A program made the translations under genes and the position numbers. The notes below the pieces were generated by a model. It searched no databases and had not been told where the DNA came from. It worked only from the letters and a program-made list of their open reading frames with translations. Of a stretch of 64,000 nt of DNA, positions 31,343-40,045 are shown piece after piece. Location of the stretch: the NCBI GenBank assembly GCA_910576325.1, contig CAJTIM010000005.1, forward strand, positions 124,001-188,000, given 5' to 3'. The DNA comes from Clostridia bacterium. GTDB lineage: Bacteria > Bacillota > Clostridia > Lachnospirales > Lachnospiraceae. Positions within the stretch are counted from its first letter, which is position 1. Each line of letters starts with the position of its first letter.

Positions 31343-32872
31343 ATGAACAATATGAACATAAAACGGGCAAAGCAGGAGATAAAGGATACGGTCAGCGCCT
31401 ATCTGTTAAAAGACGCCTACGGCGCATACGAAATCCCGTCCATTCACCAGAGGCCGCTGCTGCTTCTGGGCGCGCCGGGAATCGGAAAGACACAGATTAT
31501 GGAGCAGATAGCCAGGGAGTGCGGCATTGCACTGGTATCTTACACTATCACGCATCATACCCGGCAGAGCGCTATCGGCCTTCCTTTTATTGTAGAAAAG
31601 GATTTCGGAGGGGAGAAAAAGGCGGTCACGGAGTATACCATGAGCGAGATCATCGCTTCTGTCTATGAGAAAATGGAAAAGACAGGTCTGCGGGAGGGGA
31701 TTCTCTTTATCGACGAGATCAATTGCGTCTCCGAAACGCTGGCTCCGGCCATGCTCCAGTTTCTGCAGTGCAAGACCTTTGGCTCTCACAAGGTGCCCGA
31801 AGGATGGATAATAGCGGCGGCAGGAAATCCCCCGGAGTTCAATAAGTCTGTCCGGGAGTTTGATGTGGTGACGATGGACCGGGTGCGGAAGATTGAGGTA
31901 GAACCGGATTTTGCAGTCTGGAAGGAGTATGCGGTTTCCGCCGGGGTTCATCCGGCCATTCTCTCTTACCTGAATGTCCGCCCGGCCCATTTCTACCAGA
32001 TAGAAAATACGGTGGACGGCCGGCAGTTTGCAACACCCAGGGGGTGGGAGGATTTGTCCCGGATGCTGGAGGTCTGTGAGCGGATAGGAAAGACTGCGGA
32101 CAGGGAGGTAGCGTCCCAGTATCTGCAGCATGATCGGATTGCAGGGGACTTTGCGAATTATCTGGAGCTTTATTACAGATATCAAAAGGATTATGAGATA
32201 CAAGAGATTCTAAAGGGAACCATCCGGCAGACGATGCTGAAAAAGCTGGCCCATGCGTCCTTTGACGAGCGTCTCGGCGTAGTAAGCCTGCTGCTTTCCG
32301 GCTGCAAGGCAGGCTTCTTTGAGGGACAGCGCCAAAAGCGGTTTGTAAAATTGCTGTTTGGAAAAATGAAAGAGTCCGGAAAGGCGCTGGCAGGTGAGAA
32401 AGAGAGCGGAGGGGCGTCCTGGGAGGTCCTGGAGCGGCTGTGCCGGGAAAATGAGGCGCTGCGGGTAAGACAGAAGGAGGCGGAGCTTTTGACCAGGGAG
32501 CAGGAACGGGAGCTGGCGCGTCTTTCCGAAACCCTGAAAGCCTATGGGATGGAGCTGAAAAAGGCGTCTCCTGCCACGGGGGAGGAAGCGTTGGAGCTTT
32601 TGCGGGGGCTGTTTGCAAAGGAGCGGGCGGCCTACGAGGAGCTTAAGGAAAGGAACGCCTCTTATCTGGAAAATGCCTTTGATTTTATGGAGCTGGCCTT
32701 TGGGGACAGCCAGGAGACGGCGATTTTTGTTACGGAGCTGAACCGTGATCCTGCGGCTGTGGCATTTTTGGAGGATTATCCCTGCGAACGGTATGACAGA
32801 TATAACCAAAGACTTTTGTTTGAGCAGGGGGATCAGGAGATTCTTGGCGAGATTGACGAACTTCTGAAGTGA
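31343..32872 (+). CDS. MoxR-family AAA+ ATPase
   Basis: A 509-residue ATPase. Walker A is LLGAPGIGKTQ, Walker B ILFIDEINC, sensor 1 AAGNPPEFN, and the arginine-finger region MDRVRKIEVEP is intact. TITHHTRQSAIGLPF is typical of the COG0714/MoxR proteins that accompany DUF2201 VWA partners. Residues from about 345 onward form a long charged helical extension (coiled coil near RQKEAELLTREQERELARL), absent from basic MoxR proteins. The start at 31343 follows AAGGAAGGAG; 31352 is an alternative. Role by family: ATP-driven remodelling with the VWA protein; the client is unknown, and the LRR protein is a candidate. Confidence 0.88.
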   Translation: MNNMNIKRAKQEIKDTVSAYLLKDAYGAYEIPSIHQRPLLLLGAPGIGKTQIMEQIARECGIALVSYTITHHTRQSAIGLPFIVEKDFGGEKKAVTEYTMSEIIASVYEKMEKTGLREGILFIDEINCVSETLAPAMLQFLQCKTFGSHKVPEGWIIAAAGNPPEFNKSVREFDVVTMDRVRKIEVEPDFAVWKEYAVSAGVHPAILSYLNVRPAHFYQIENTVDGRQFATPRGWEDLSRMLEVCERIGKTADREVASQYLQHDRIAGDFANYLELYYRYQKDYEIQEILKGTIRQTMLKKLAHASFDERLGVVSLLLSGCKAGFFEGQRQKRFVKLLFGKMKESGKALAGEKESGGASWEVLERLCRENEALRVRQKEAELLTREQERELARLSETLKAYGMELKKASPATGEEALELLRGLFAKERAAYEELKERNASYLENAFDFMELAFGDSQETAIFVTELNRDPAAVAFLEDYPCERYDRYNQRLLFEQGDQEILGEIDELLK

Positions 32873-32973
32873 TGAAGCTGACTTGATATCACTGATTTGA
32901 TAACGCAGGGTCCATACTTTGGCAGAAGCAGAGGGATGTACGGATAAGAGAAAATTAGAGGAGAAAAACGAAT

Positions 32974-33780
32974 ATGGAAAAATTGATAATCTTAGGCACG
33001 GGAAATGCCAACGCGACGAAATGCTACAATACCTGCCTGGCCCTTCAAAATGAACAGGGCTATTTCCTGGTGGATGCGGGAGGCGGAAACGGGATTCTGG
33101 TTCAGCTTGAGAAGGCGGGAATCCCTCTTGATCAGATACATGAGATTTTCTTAAGCCATGAGCATACGGATCACATTCTCGGCATGGTCTGGGTGATTCG
33201 GATGATCGCAGCCCGGATAAAGCAGGGAAAATATGAGGGAAATCTTAATCTCTACTGTCACCGGGAGCTGGTGGAGACGCTGCTGACCATTGTGCGTCTG
33301 ACGGTTCAGGGGAAGTTTGTGAAGCTGATTGGCCAGCGCATTTTCCTTCATCCGCTGGAGGATGGGGATGAGAGACAGATTCTGGGGTATAATGTTCGGT
33401 TTTTTGATATTCAGTCCGTGAAGGCCAAGCAGTATGGCTTTACTTTTACGCTGAACAGCAAAAAGCGCTTTACTTTTGCAGGGGATGAGCCTTACCGTGA
33501 GTGTGAGTATGCGTATGTGAAGGATGCGGACTGGCTGCTTCATGAGGCGTTCTGCCTGTACGGTGAGAGGGAGCGGTTCAAGCCTTATGAAAAATGCCAT
33601 ACTACCGTGAAGGACGCCTGCGAGATGGCGGAGAAGCTTGGAGTTCGGAATCTGATTTTATATCATACGGAGGATAAGAATATTGCCAGGCGTAAGGAGC
33701 TTTATCTGGCGGAGGGGAAGCCTCACTTTTCCGGGAAGCTTTATGTGCCGGAGGATCTGGAAGTATTCGACTTGGTTTAG
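32974..33780 (+). CDS. MBL-fold (RNase Z-like) metallohydrolase
   Basis: A 268-residue metallo-beta-lactamase-fold protein. The start LIILGTGNANATKCYNTC and the metal motif LSHEHTDHILG (HxHxDH) resemble RNase Z/AtsA-like hydrolases; FAGDEPY and the late LILYHTED supply further metal ligands. It is shorter than bacterial RNase Z and lacks the usual exosite, so a small phosphodiester or ester substrate is as likely as tRNA. It lies 100 bases after the MoxR gene with its own ribosome site (GAGGAGAAAAACG) and is followed by a terminator. Confidence 0.88.
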   Translation: MEKLIILGTGNANATKCYNTCLALQNEQGYFLVDAGGGNGILVQLEKAGIPLDQIHEIFLSHEHTDHILGMVWVIRMIAARIKQGKYEGNLNLYCHRELVETLLTIVRLTVQGKFVKLIGQRIFLHPLEDGDERQILGYNVRFFDIQSVKAKQYGFTFTLNSKKRFTFAGDEPYRECEYAYVKDADWLLHEAFCLYGERERFKPYEKCHTTVKDACEMAEKLGVRNLILYHTEDKNIARRKELYLAEGKPHFSGKLYVPEDLEVFDLV

Positions 33781-33813
33781 AATCTTAAAAAATATTGAGT
33801 AACGATGAAGCAT

Positions 33814-33858
33814 AAAAAGCGTGAAGAACAGGGGAAGCCTTGGTTTTCATGCTTTTTT
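33814..33858 (+). terminator. Terminator after the MBL-fold gene
   Basis: AAAAAGC-G-TGAA (from 33814) pairs with TTTTCATGCTTTTTT (ending 33858), one mismatch in the stem, with a terminal T-run. Confidence 0.7.
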
Positions 33859-33942
33859 CAGATAATGGCAGAGGGCGGATTTTGCTGCCGGCTGAGATGT
33901 CACATTAGAGATGGTAAAAATTTACGTTTTTTGTAAAAAATA

Positions 33943-33971
33943 TTGACAATTATTGGAATATGATTTATAGT
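33943..33971 (+). promoter_or_regulatory. Promoter of the large SpaA-type adhesin, with a ~190-base leader
   Basis: TTGACA (33943-33948) and TATAGT (33966-33971) are 17 bases apart. The leader from about 33978 to 34165 holds a GGAATTCC palindrome near 34008 but no recognised riboswitch. Confidence 0.8.
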
Positions 33972-34165
33972 ACAAATCAGGACGCAACAAGTCATTGGAA
34001 GATTCGGGGAATTCCTCCCTGCTTTAAGTGCGATTCGTCCGCAATTCTTATTTATTCCACAACGTTTTAACCAAGATAAAACAGACGGAAAGGAGTGACA
34101 GCAGATCTACGGCAGATAAAATGGAACAAACATAGAACGTATTTTATAACGGAGGTCATATTTGT

Positions 34166-37100
34166 ATGAAAAGGAAATGGAAGAACCTGCTGAAAAGGGC
34201 GGGTATTATACTGCTTCTGTCTGCTGTTTTAACCCAAACGGCAGGCTCCTATGTATATGCGGAAACAGAGACAGACACAGCGGAGCACCTGTATCAGGAG
34301 CAGGAAGAAATAACGGAAAACACAGAGAGTCAGGAAAATACGGAAGATGAAAAAGAGGTAAATGCCGGAGAAAATAAAACAGCGGAAGAAACAGCAGAAG
34401 AAACGGAAAAAGAAATGGAGGAGGAACAGGCGGATAAAAAAGAAGAAATGGAAGAAATACCGGCTTCCGAACATATGGAACCGCTTAAAACAGCGGAACA
34501 GTTTCATTTTGAGGACGGAGATGTGGAAAGCGTCCAGGAGTGGATGAAAACCTATCTGCCGGGCGGATACGAAGATATCCTTTCTCTTGGGGAGGACTGG
34601 TGGGCGGCTCTTTATGACTATGAGCGGGATTTGGCGGATTTTATTCGTGGTTCACTGGCAGAGCCGGACCCAAACGTATATGACGGACAAGCACTGGGGG
34701 ATATTCTGTCCCTTTTGAGTCAGGGCGTTTCTCCAAGCTCGTTTTTTACAGGAACCATCTTTGAGCCTCTGGAGCTTTCGGATCTCAATAAGCTGCAAAG
34801 CGACGGCTGGTCTTTGGAACATGTTTGTGAGCTTTTAACAGCCTGTCCGGAAGAAAATACGGAGCATACCCTGTACAGGAACTGGCTTGCGGCTGAGGAG
34901 GCAGGTGAGGCCCAACGTTTTGAAAGCCTCCTTTATGCGGCGGAAAAGGTAATGGCAGGTCTGGGAATGGTACAAGCCTATTCTGCGGCAGCAGGCAGCC
35001 TGGAGGCAGGAGATAAGGTGGCCAATCTGTCTGTTTCGGCTACCGGATATTCCGGCAGCGGACACGGAACCATCTATAAGCTGACTTTGGGAGGACAGCC
35101 GGCCCTCTGCCTGAGCATGGGGAAATCGGCCAGAAACGGATACAAATATTTTGCAGGGGAAGGCGAATATGAAAGACGGCAGGATGGGATTGGGTATCTG
35201 CTGAGCTATGCTTCTCTTTCCGGGAAATATTATGCGACCGTTCAGATAGCCGCCTGGTTTTATCTGCAGTCTTCCACCCTTTCCAGGAATCAGGTGCTCA
35301 GCCGGGCGGCTTCTATGCTCGACACCTCTTCGGATGAGGCGGAAAATATGGCGGATCTGGTTTGGTCCTACTATCAGGGAGCTGTTAATCACTCGAATTA
35401 TTATTATATTTACCGCTCGGCCAACGGCAATGCACAGGCGGCAGGAACCTCAAGAGAGCCCTCCACAGGTATTTATCAGCCGGGAGGCGGAGGAGAGGAG
35501 CCGGAGCTTCCGCAGGTGGAACCGGAGTTTGATTCCATTGAGGATTCCGTTACAGTTTCCTATGAAATCCGTGTGCGGAAGGCGGACTGGCAGACTGGTG
35601 TGGGATTAAAGGGCTGTGCAGTGGATATCTTTGAAAATGGAGTCAGGATCGCATCCGTTACCACCGATGCTAAGGGAGAGGCATCCTACAGTACAAGCAA
35701 ATCCGCCTCCTTTCGGGCGGAATACTGCAGTAATTATGAGGATTTGACGCCGGAACAGAAGGCGGCGGTGAGCGGCCATACCTCCCGCAGAGCAGCCCAG
35801 GAGGATCTTGAAGCTCAAAAGAGAGATTTTGCCGGTGTAAGCTATACCTACGGCGTCCGGGAGGTGACAGCCCCCGCAGGCTATGTATGGCAGGCAAATG
35901 AGAAATCGGGCCCGGTCAGGGGAAACGGAAGCATTACATTTGATCTGACCAATGAGCGGACACTGGGAAGTGCGGAGCTTATTAAATATGATACGGAGAG
36001 CGAAAGCGGCGCTGCTCAGGGAGAAGCCGTACTTGACGGAGCCGTATATGGAATCTATGCGGCGGCGGATATCCTCCACGGAGATCAGAAAACGGGCCGT
36101 CTGCTCCAAAAGGATGAGCTGGCCGCCGCTGCTGTAGTGGGCAAATCTCCAAAGCGGAACGGGGATGGCTACATATTGAATACGGACGGCAGCCGTCATA
36201 TAGCAAATCCCAAAGGGACTATAGCGTATGAGGAAACACCGGGAAGAACGGCCTTTGGGGATCTGGAGCTGGGAAGCTACTATATAAAAGAGATTACGCC
36301 GGCCCCCGGATATATGCTGGACGAGGCTGTTTATCCCGTAACCTTTACCTACAAGAATCAAATGACAAAGGTAGAAGTCCGAAATGAGAAAGCCTGCGAT
36401 GCGGATAATACGCTGACAGCGGATGACAAGAACCATTCTCATACCGTATTTTCAGGGGACTATGTGATAAAGCAGGGGATCGGATTCAGAAAAACATCCG
36501 ACAATGCTTATGACACGGAGCTTTCCCCTCTGGAGGGAGCCGGATTTTCCGTTTATCTGATTGAAGATCTGTCCGGAGTGAAAAACGGAACTCTTACACC
36601 CCTGAACGGTGTCTGGGGCAGCGATGATATCAACGCCTTCTATGATTATGATTTCACGAATGAATCCAGAGCAATTTTATATAAGCGCACCGGTCAGGAG
36701 GAATGGACCGGAGGCGATGAAAAATGGCTGACAGCAACGGGAATTGCCAACCAATATCAGGTGGCGGAAATGTTTACGGATAAGGACGGCGCTGTTGAGA
36801 CGCCGGAGCTGCCCTTTGGTACTTATGTGATTGCGGAAACCACAACGCCGGAGCATCATGTGACAGCAAAGCCTTTTATCGTTCACATTACCCGGGACGG
36901 AGGCGTGCTCTATACGGATGCGGGACGCAAGACTGTAGAAAAGACTTATACGCCGGAGGAGGGTATCCGTTACGGGGATCATAAGGATACAAAGGATCGG
37001 GAGGGGCGTCTGCCTCAGAAGCAGAGAATTATTAATAATACCATCACGACGGCCTATCTTCGGATTGTAAAGGCGGACGGAGAATTTTTGTCACCGCCCG

Positions 37101-39394
37101 GAACGTATGTGAAGCCTGAAGAGCTGGTGCGGGGAACCGTGCTTAAGGAGGGAGCCAAGTACCGCCTGCGCTGTCTGTCATCGGAAGCGGGAGAGGAGAG
37201 CTTAAAGGCTCTGAACTGGAGAATGGACGAGGAAGGATATCTCAGCTATTATTATCCGGGCGGGAAAATCCTGACCGGGACAAAAGAGCATCCCTACGAA
37301 ACTTCTTTTTTAAGAAAGGACGGAAAAATAACGGACAGCTACATTACTCTGCCGAGAGAGCTTCCGGTAGGAACCTATGAGCTGACGGAGCTGACCGCAC
37401 CGGAGGGGTATGTGTTAAACGGCGCGGAGCAGGAGGTTAAGGACACAAGCGGGGAGGGGAAGAACAGCTATGAGCTTGTGGAAGCGCCTCAGGCCAAAAC
37501 CATATTTACCATTGAAAACGGTTCCGTTTATCCGGACGGACAGATGGGAATCAGCAAGTATGCTCTCCGCGATGCCTACGGAAACCTCACGGTGACTGTT
37601 TTGCAGAAAAATCAGGAGCAGAAAGGCATTATCGAGATCTACAAGCATGGGGAGCAGGTTTCCGGGGCGGATGCCGGTGAGAAGACGCTTCTTGACAAGC
37701 TTGCGGATACGGCTTTTGAGTATCCGGAGCTTCGGGAGGAGGAAGCACAGCACCGGGATGCGGTATTTACCTATGAAGATGCGCCTGTGGAGGGCGCCGG
37801 ATTTCAGATTGTGGCGGCCGAGGATATCTACAGCCAGGAGCTCGACCGGGAACTGCTGGAGGAGTATGGAATTGACACGCTGCCCTACCGTATCTGGAAG
37901 GAGGGCGATGTGGTTGCGGAGATTACGACGGATCGGAGCGGATTTGCCTATGCAGCGGGACTGTATATTGGAAAATATAAGATTCGGGAAACAATTGCGG
38001 GAAGCGGCTTTGTGTTGAATACCAAGGAAGAGGAATTCGTTATCACCCCTCAGAAGCAGACGGTCAGCTTTGATATCCGGAATGCGGATTATAAAAATGA
38101 GCGTCAGCGTTTGAGGGTTGAGGTGGTAAAGAAGGACAGGGAATCGGGAGAAAATCTGGCAGGTGCTGTTTACGGACTGTATGCGGGAGAGGATATTTGT
38201 ACCGGGATTGTGTATGATGAGGAAAGGGAAATCTGGATGCTCCGTGAGGAACCGGAGGTACTGTTTTCAGAGGGCGATTTGATTGACACCTGTATTACGG
38301 ATTCCAGGGGGAAGGGGGTATTTGACGGAGAGCTGCCCTTGGGACAGTATGATATACGTGAGCTGCAGGCGCCTCCCGCTTACCTTTTGTCAGGGGAAGA
38401 GGCGGCTGTGGACGGAAGCTACGAGAGTGAAAAGGGCGGACAGGAGGTCCGTGTCCAGGAGCATGTGATCGTTCTGGAAAATCAGATTACCAGGGTTCGC
38501 TTTCAGAAGCTGGATTTGACCAACGGCCAGGAGCTGGCAGGGGCTTTGCTTGAGGTTTGGGAGCTGCCGCTTGCACAGGGACCGGGAGCCAGGAGCGCTG
38601 CGGATGGCAGGGAGGTGAAGCGGGATTCCTGGATCTCAACCGGGCCGAGCCGGATGGTACATATGACGGAAGGGCTGCAGCCGGGCCGAACTTACGTATT
38701 CCGGGAGGCCGAGCCGGCGCCGGGGTATGTGACGGCCGAGGAGATTTATTTTCGGTTGGAACAGCTTAAGGATGAGGAAGGAAGGCTGATGGATGAGGTA
38801 GGCGTCTATCTGGCGGATAAGCCGGGAGAGGAACCCAAGGGAAAGGAAGCTTTGCCCGAGGAAGAGCCTGTGAATCAGGAGGTATTGATTATGGAGGATG
38901 ACATAACCAAAGTGCGGATTAGCAAAAAGGACATAGCTACCAATGAGGAACTGCCGGGCGCATTATTGGAGCTCTATGATGAAAAGGGCACGCTTGTGGA
39001 GACTTGGGTAAGTACGGATACTCCGCATTATATGGAGCGCCTTCCCATCGGGACCTACCGGCTGGTGGAGAAGCAGGCGCCGGAGGGTTACGGCTATGCG
39101 GAGGATGTGATTTTCCGGGTGCTTGACACGGAAGAGATACAGACCGTGGAGATGAAGGATGGTGTGGACACGGAACCGGACAAACCGGATAAACCGGAGG
39201 AGACGCCGGTAGAGGAAGGAGATAACCCCGCGCCACACTCCGAAGGTCCGGCGCCGGAGGTAACTCCTCAGGATGTAAATGCACCGGAGCTTGGGGACAG
39301 AAATTCGGCAAAATTCTATATGTTCATTCTTATATTATTCCTGGCAGCAATCGCCGCCGTTATTTTTCAATATAAAAGAGACGCGGAGGAATAG
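34166..39394 (+). CDS. Giant surface adhesin with thioester domain and Cna_B/SpaA repeats
   Basis: A 1742-residue exported protein. An N-terminal signal peptide (basic MKRKWKNLLKRAG, hydrophobic core, AxA-like SYVYAE) is followed by a very acidic Glu-rich stretch (to about residue 110). A thioester (TQxA-like) domain is likely: Cys315 in PALCLSMGKS and Gln360 in ATVQIAAWFY would form the bond used for covalent host binding. From about residue 465 come seven or eight Cna_B/SpaA modules, each starting with a KxD or K-type strand (LIKYDTES, VEVVKKDRE, FQKLDLTNG, ISKKDIATN) and ending with an E-containing TxxAPxGY motif, consistent with isopeptide bonds. The C-terminus has a membrane segment and charged tail but only APELGDRNSAK in place of LPxTG. 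The ATG follows ACGGAGGTC. No sortase gene is in the window. Confidence 0.9.
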   Translation: MKRKWKNLLKRAGIILLLSAVLTQTAGSYVYAETETDTAEHLYQEQEEITENTESQENTEDEKEVNAGENKTAEETAEETEKEMEEEQADKKEEMEEIPASEHMEPLKTAEQFHFEDGDVESVQEWMKTYLPGGYEDILSLGEDWWAALYDYERDLADFIRGSLAEPDPNVYDGQALGDILSLLSQGVSPSSFFTGTIFEPLELSDLNKLQSDGWSLEHVCELLTACPEENTEHTLYRNWLAAEEAGEAQRFESLLYAAEKVMAGLGMVQAYSAAAGSLEAGDKVANLSVSATGYSGSGHGTIYKLTLGGQPALCLSMGKSARNGYKYFAGEGEYERRQDGIGYLLSYASLSGKYYATVQIAAWFYLQSSTLSRNQVLSRAASMLDTSSDEAENMADLVWSYYQGAVNHSNYYYIYRSANGNAQAAGTSREPSTGIYQPGGGGEEPELPQVEPEFDSIEDSVTVSYEIRVRKADWQTGVGLKGCAVDIFENGVRIASVTTDAKGEASYSTSKSASFRAEYCSNYEDLTPEQKAAVSGHTSRRAAQEDLEAQKRDFAGVSYTYGVREVTAPAGYVWQANEKSGPVRGNGSITFDLTNERTLGSAELIKYDTESESGAAQGEAVLDGAVYGIYAAADILHGDQKTGRLLQKDELAAAAVVGKSPKRNGDGYILNTDGSRHIANPKGTIAYEETPGRTAFGDLELGSYYIKEITPAPGYMLDEAVYPVTFTYKNQMTKVEVRNEKACDADNTLTADDKNHSHTVFSGDYVIKQGIGFRKTSDNAYDTELSPLEGAGFSVYLIEDLSGVKNGTLTPLNGVWGSDDINAFYDYDFTNESRAILYKRTGQEEWTGGDEKWLTATGIANQYQVAEMFTDKDGAVETPELPFGTYVIAETTTPEHHVTAKPFIVHITRDGGVLYTDAGRKTVEKTYTPEEGIRYGDHKDTKDREGRLPQKQRIINNTITTAYLRIVKADGEFLSPPGTYVKPEELVRGTVLKEGAKYRLRCLSSEAGEESLKALNWRMDEEGYLSYYYPGGKILTGTKEHPYETSFLRKDGKITDSYITLPRELPVGTYELTELTAPEGYVLNGAEQEVKDTSGEGKNSYELVEAPQAKTIFTIENGSVYPDGQMGISKYALRDAYGNLTVTVLQKNQEQKGIIEIYKHGEQVSGADAGEKTLLDKLADTAFEYPELREEEAQHRDAVFTYEDAPVEGAGFQIVAAEDIYSQELDRELLEEYGIDTLPYRIWKEGDVVAEITTDRSGFAYAAGLYIGKYKIRETIAGSGFVLNTKEEEFVITPQKQTVSFDIRNADYKNERQRLRVEVVKKDRESGENLAGAVYGLYAGEDICTGIVYDEEREIWMLREEPEVLFSEGDLIDTCITDSRGKGVFDGELPLGQYDIRELQAPPAYLLSGEEAAVDGSYESEKGGQEVRVQEHVIVLENQITRVRFQKLDLTNGQELAGALLEVWELPLAQGPGARSAADGREVKRDSWISTGPSRMVHMTEGLQPGRTYVFREAEPAPGYVTAEEIYFRLEQLKDEEGRLMDEVGVYLADKPGEEPKGKEALPEEEPVNQEVLIMEDDITKVRISKKDIATNEELPGALLELYDEKGTLVETWVSTDTPHYMERLPIGTYRLVEKQAPEGYGYAEDVIFRVLDTEEIQTVEMKDGVDTEPDKPDKPEETPVEEGDNPAPHSEGPAPEVTPQDVNAPELGDRNSAKFYMFILILFLAAIAAVIFQYKRDAEE

Positions 39395-39412
39395 GAGAAA
39401 GGAAAAATAGCT

Positions 39413-39457
39413 AATATCATACAACACGTATTGGCAGAATACATGTTGTATGATATT
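39413..39457. promoter_or_regulatory. 20-base inverted repeat with five-base loop between surface-protein genes
   Basis: AATATCATACAACACGTATT (39413-39432) and its inverted copy (39438-39457) differ at one position, around the loop GGCAG. It starts 18 bases after the adhesin stop. A TATAAT box follows at 39473-39478, so the palindrome overlaps where a -35 would lie and could be an operator; a long attenuator hairpin (TTTT follows) is the alternative. Confidence 0.75.
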
Positions 39458-39529
39458 TTAGAAAGAGATACATATAATGCAAAATTAAATGCGGTATACA
39501 AAGGAAGAGGCGGCGGCCGGGAGGGCAGC

Positions 39530-39838
39530 ATGGGGAGACAACTGGACGGGGCAATTTTAAGTTTAAGCGGCGATGAATTATGGGAATTATTGGAACAGCA
39601 TCAGGGGGAAGCCTTCTACACGGCCAAGGGTCTGCCCTTCACCTATGAGATACGGGGCGGCGAGATGTTCGTGGACCGCAGATCCAAGTCCATTACGAAA
39701 GCCACATTCCAGAGAGCTCTGGAGCGTGTGAAAGAAAATCCGGAGAAGGTGACGGGGCCTAAGTCACTGAATGTTTTTGGGGCGCCATATGTATTTGCTT
39801 TATTATGGAAGCTATTTGAAGATGTGACAGCAGGCTGA
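39530..39838 (+). CDS. Small hypothetical protein
   Basis: A 102-residue protein, MGRQLDGAILSLSGDELWE..., that I cannot assign. It is soluble, mixed alpha/beta by eye, with the ordered stretch FTYEIRGGEMFVDRRSKSITKATFQRALERV. The frame can be read back to a TTG at 39431, but that codon lies inside the hairpin; the ATG at 39530 has a strong GGGAGGG ribosome site four bases upstream, so I prefer it. It sits between two giant surface-protein genes, with a TATAAT box at 39473 and a terminator at its end, and is probably its own unit. Confidence 0.7.
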   Translation: MGRQLDGAILSLSGDELWELLEQHQGEAFYTAKGLPFTYEIRGGEMFVDRRSKSITKATFQRALERVKENPEKVTGPKSLNVFGAPYVFALLWKLFEDVTAG

Positions 39839-39859
39839 GAGGCAGGCTGTCATTTTTTT
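39826..39859 (+). terminator. Terminator of the small hypothetical gene
   Basis: GACAGC (39826-39831) pairs with GCTGTC (39846-39851), followed by ATTTTTTT. It overlaps the stop codon. Confidence 0.75.
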
Positions 39860-40045
39860 AGAAAAATAGTATAAAGGTATAATATATTTATCGCTTTGGC
39901 CGATATTCAAAATAGAGGTATTTAGTTTTGAAAAATAGGAATGTCAATACTTCACTTTTAAACAAATTTTTGATAAAATAAGAGTTATGAAAACAAGTCA
40001 GCATATAGTGCACATAAACATATAGAAAGAAGGAGCGGAGGATCT

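Noticed and set aside
39431-39529. N-terminal extension of the small hypothetical gene from TTG 39431.
   Set aside because: The TTG lies in the palindrome and lacks a ribosome site; ATG 39530 has a strong one.
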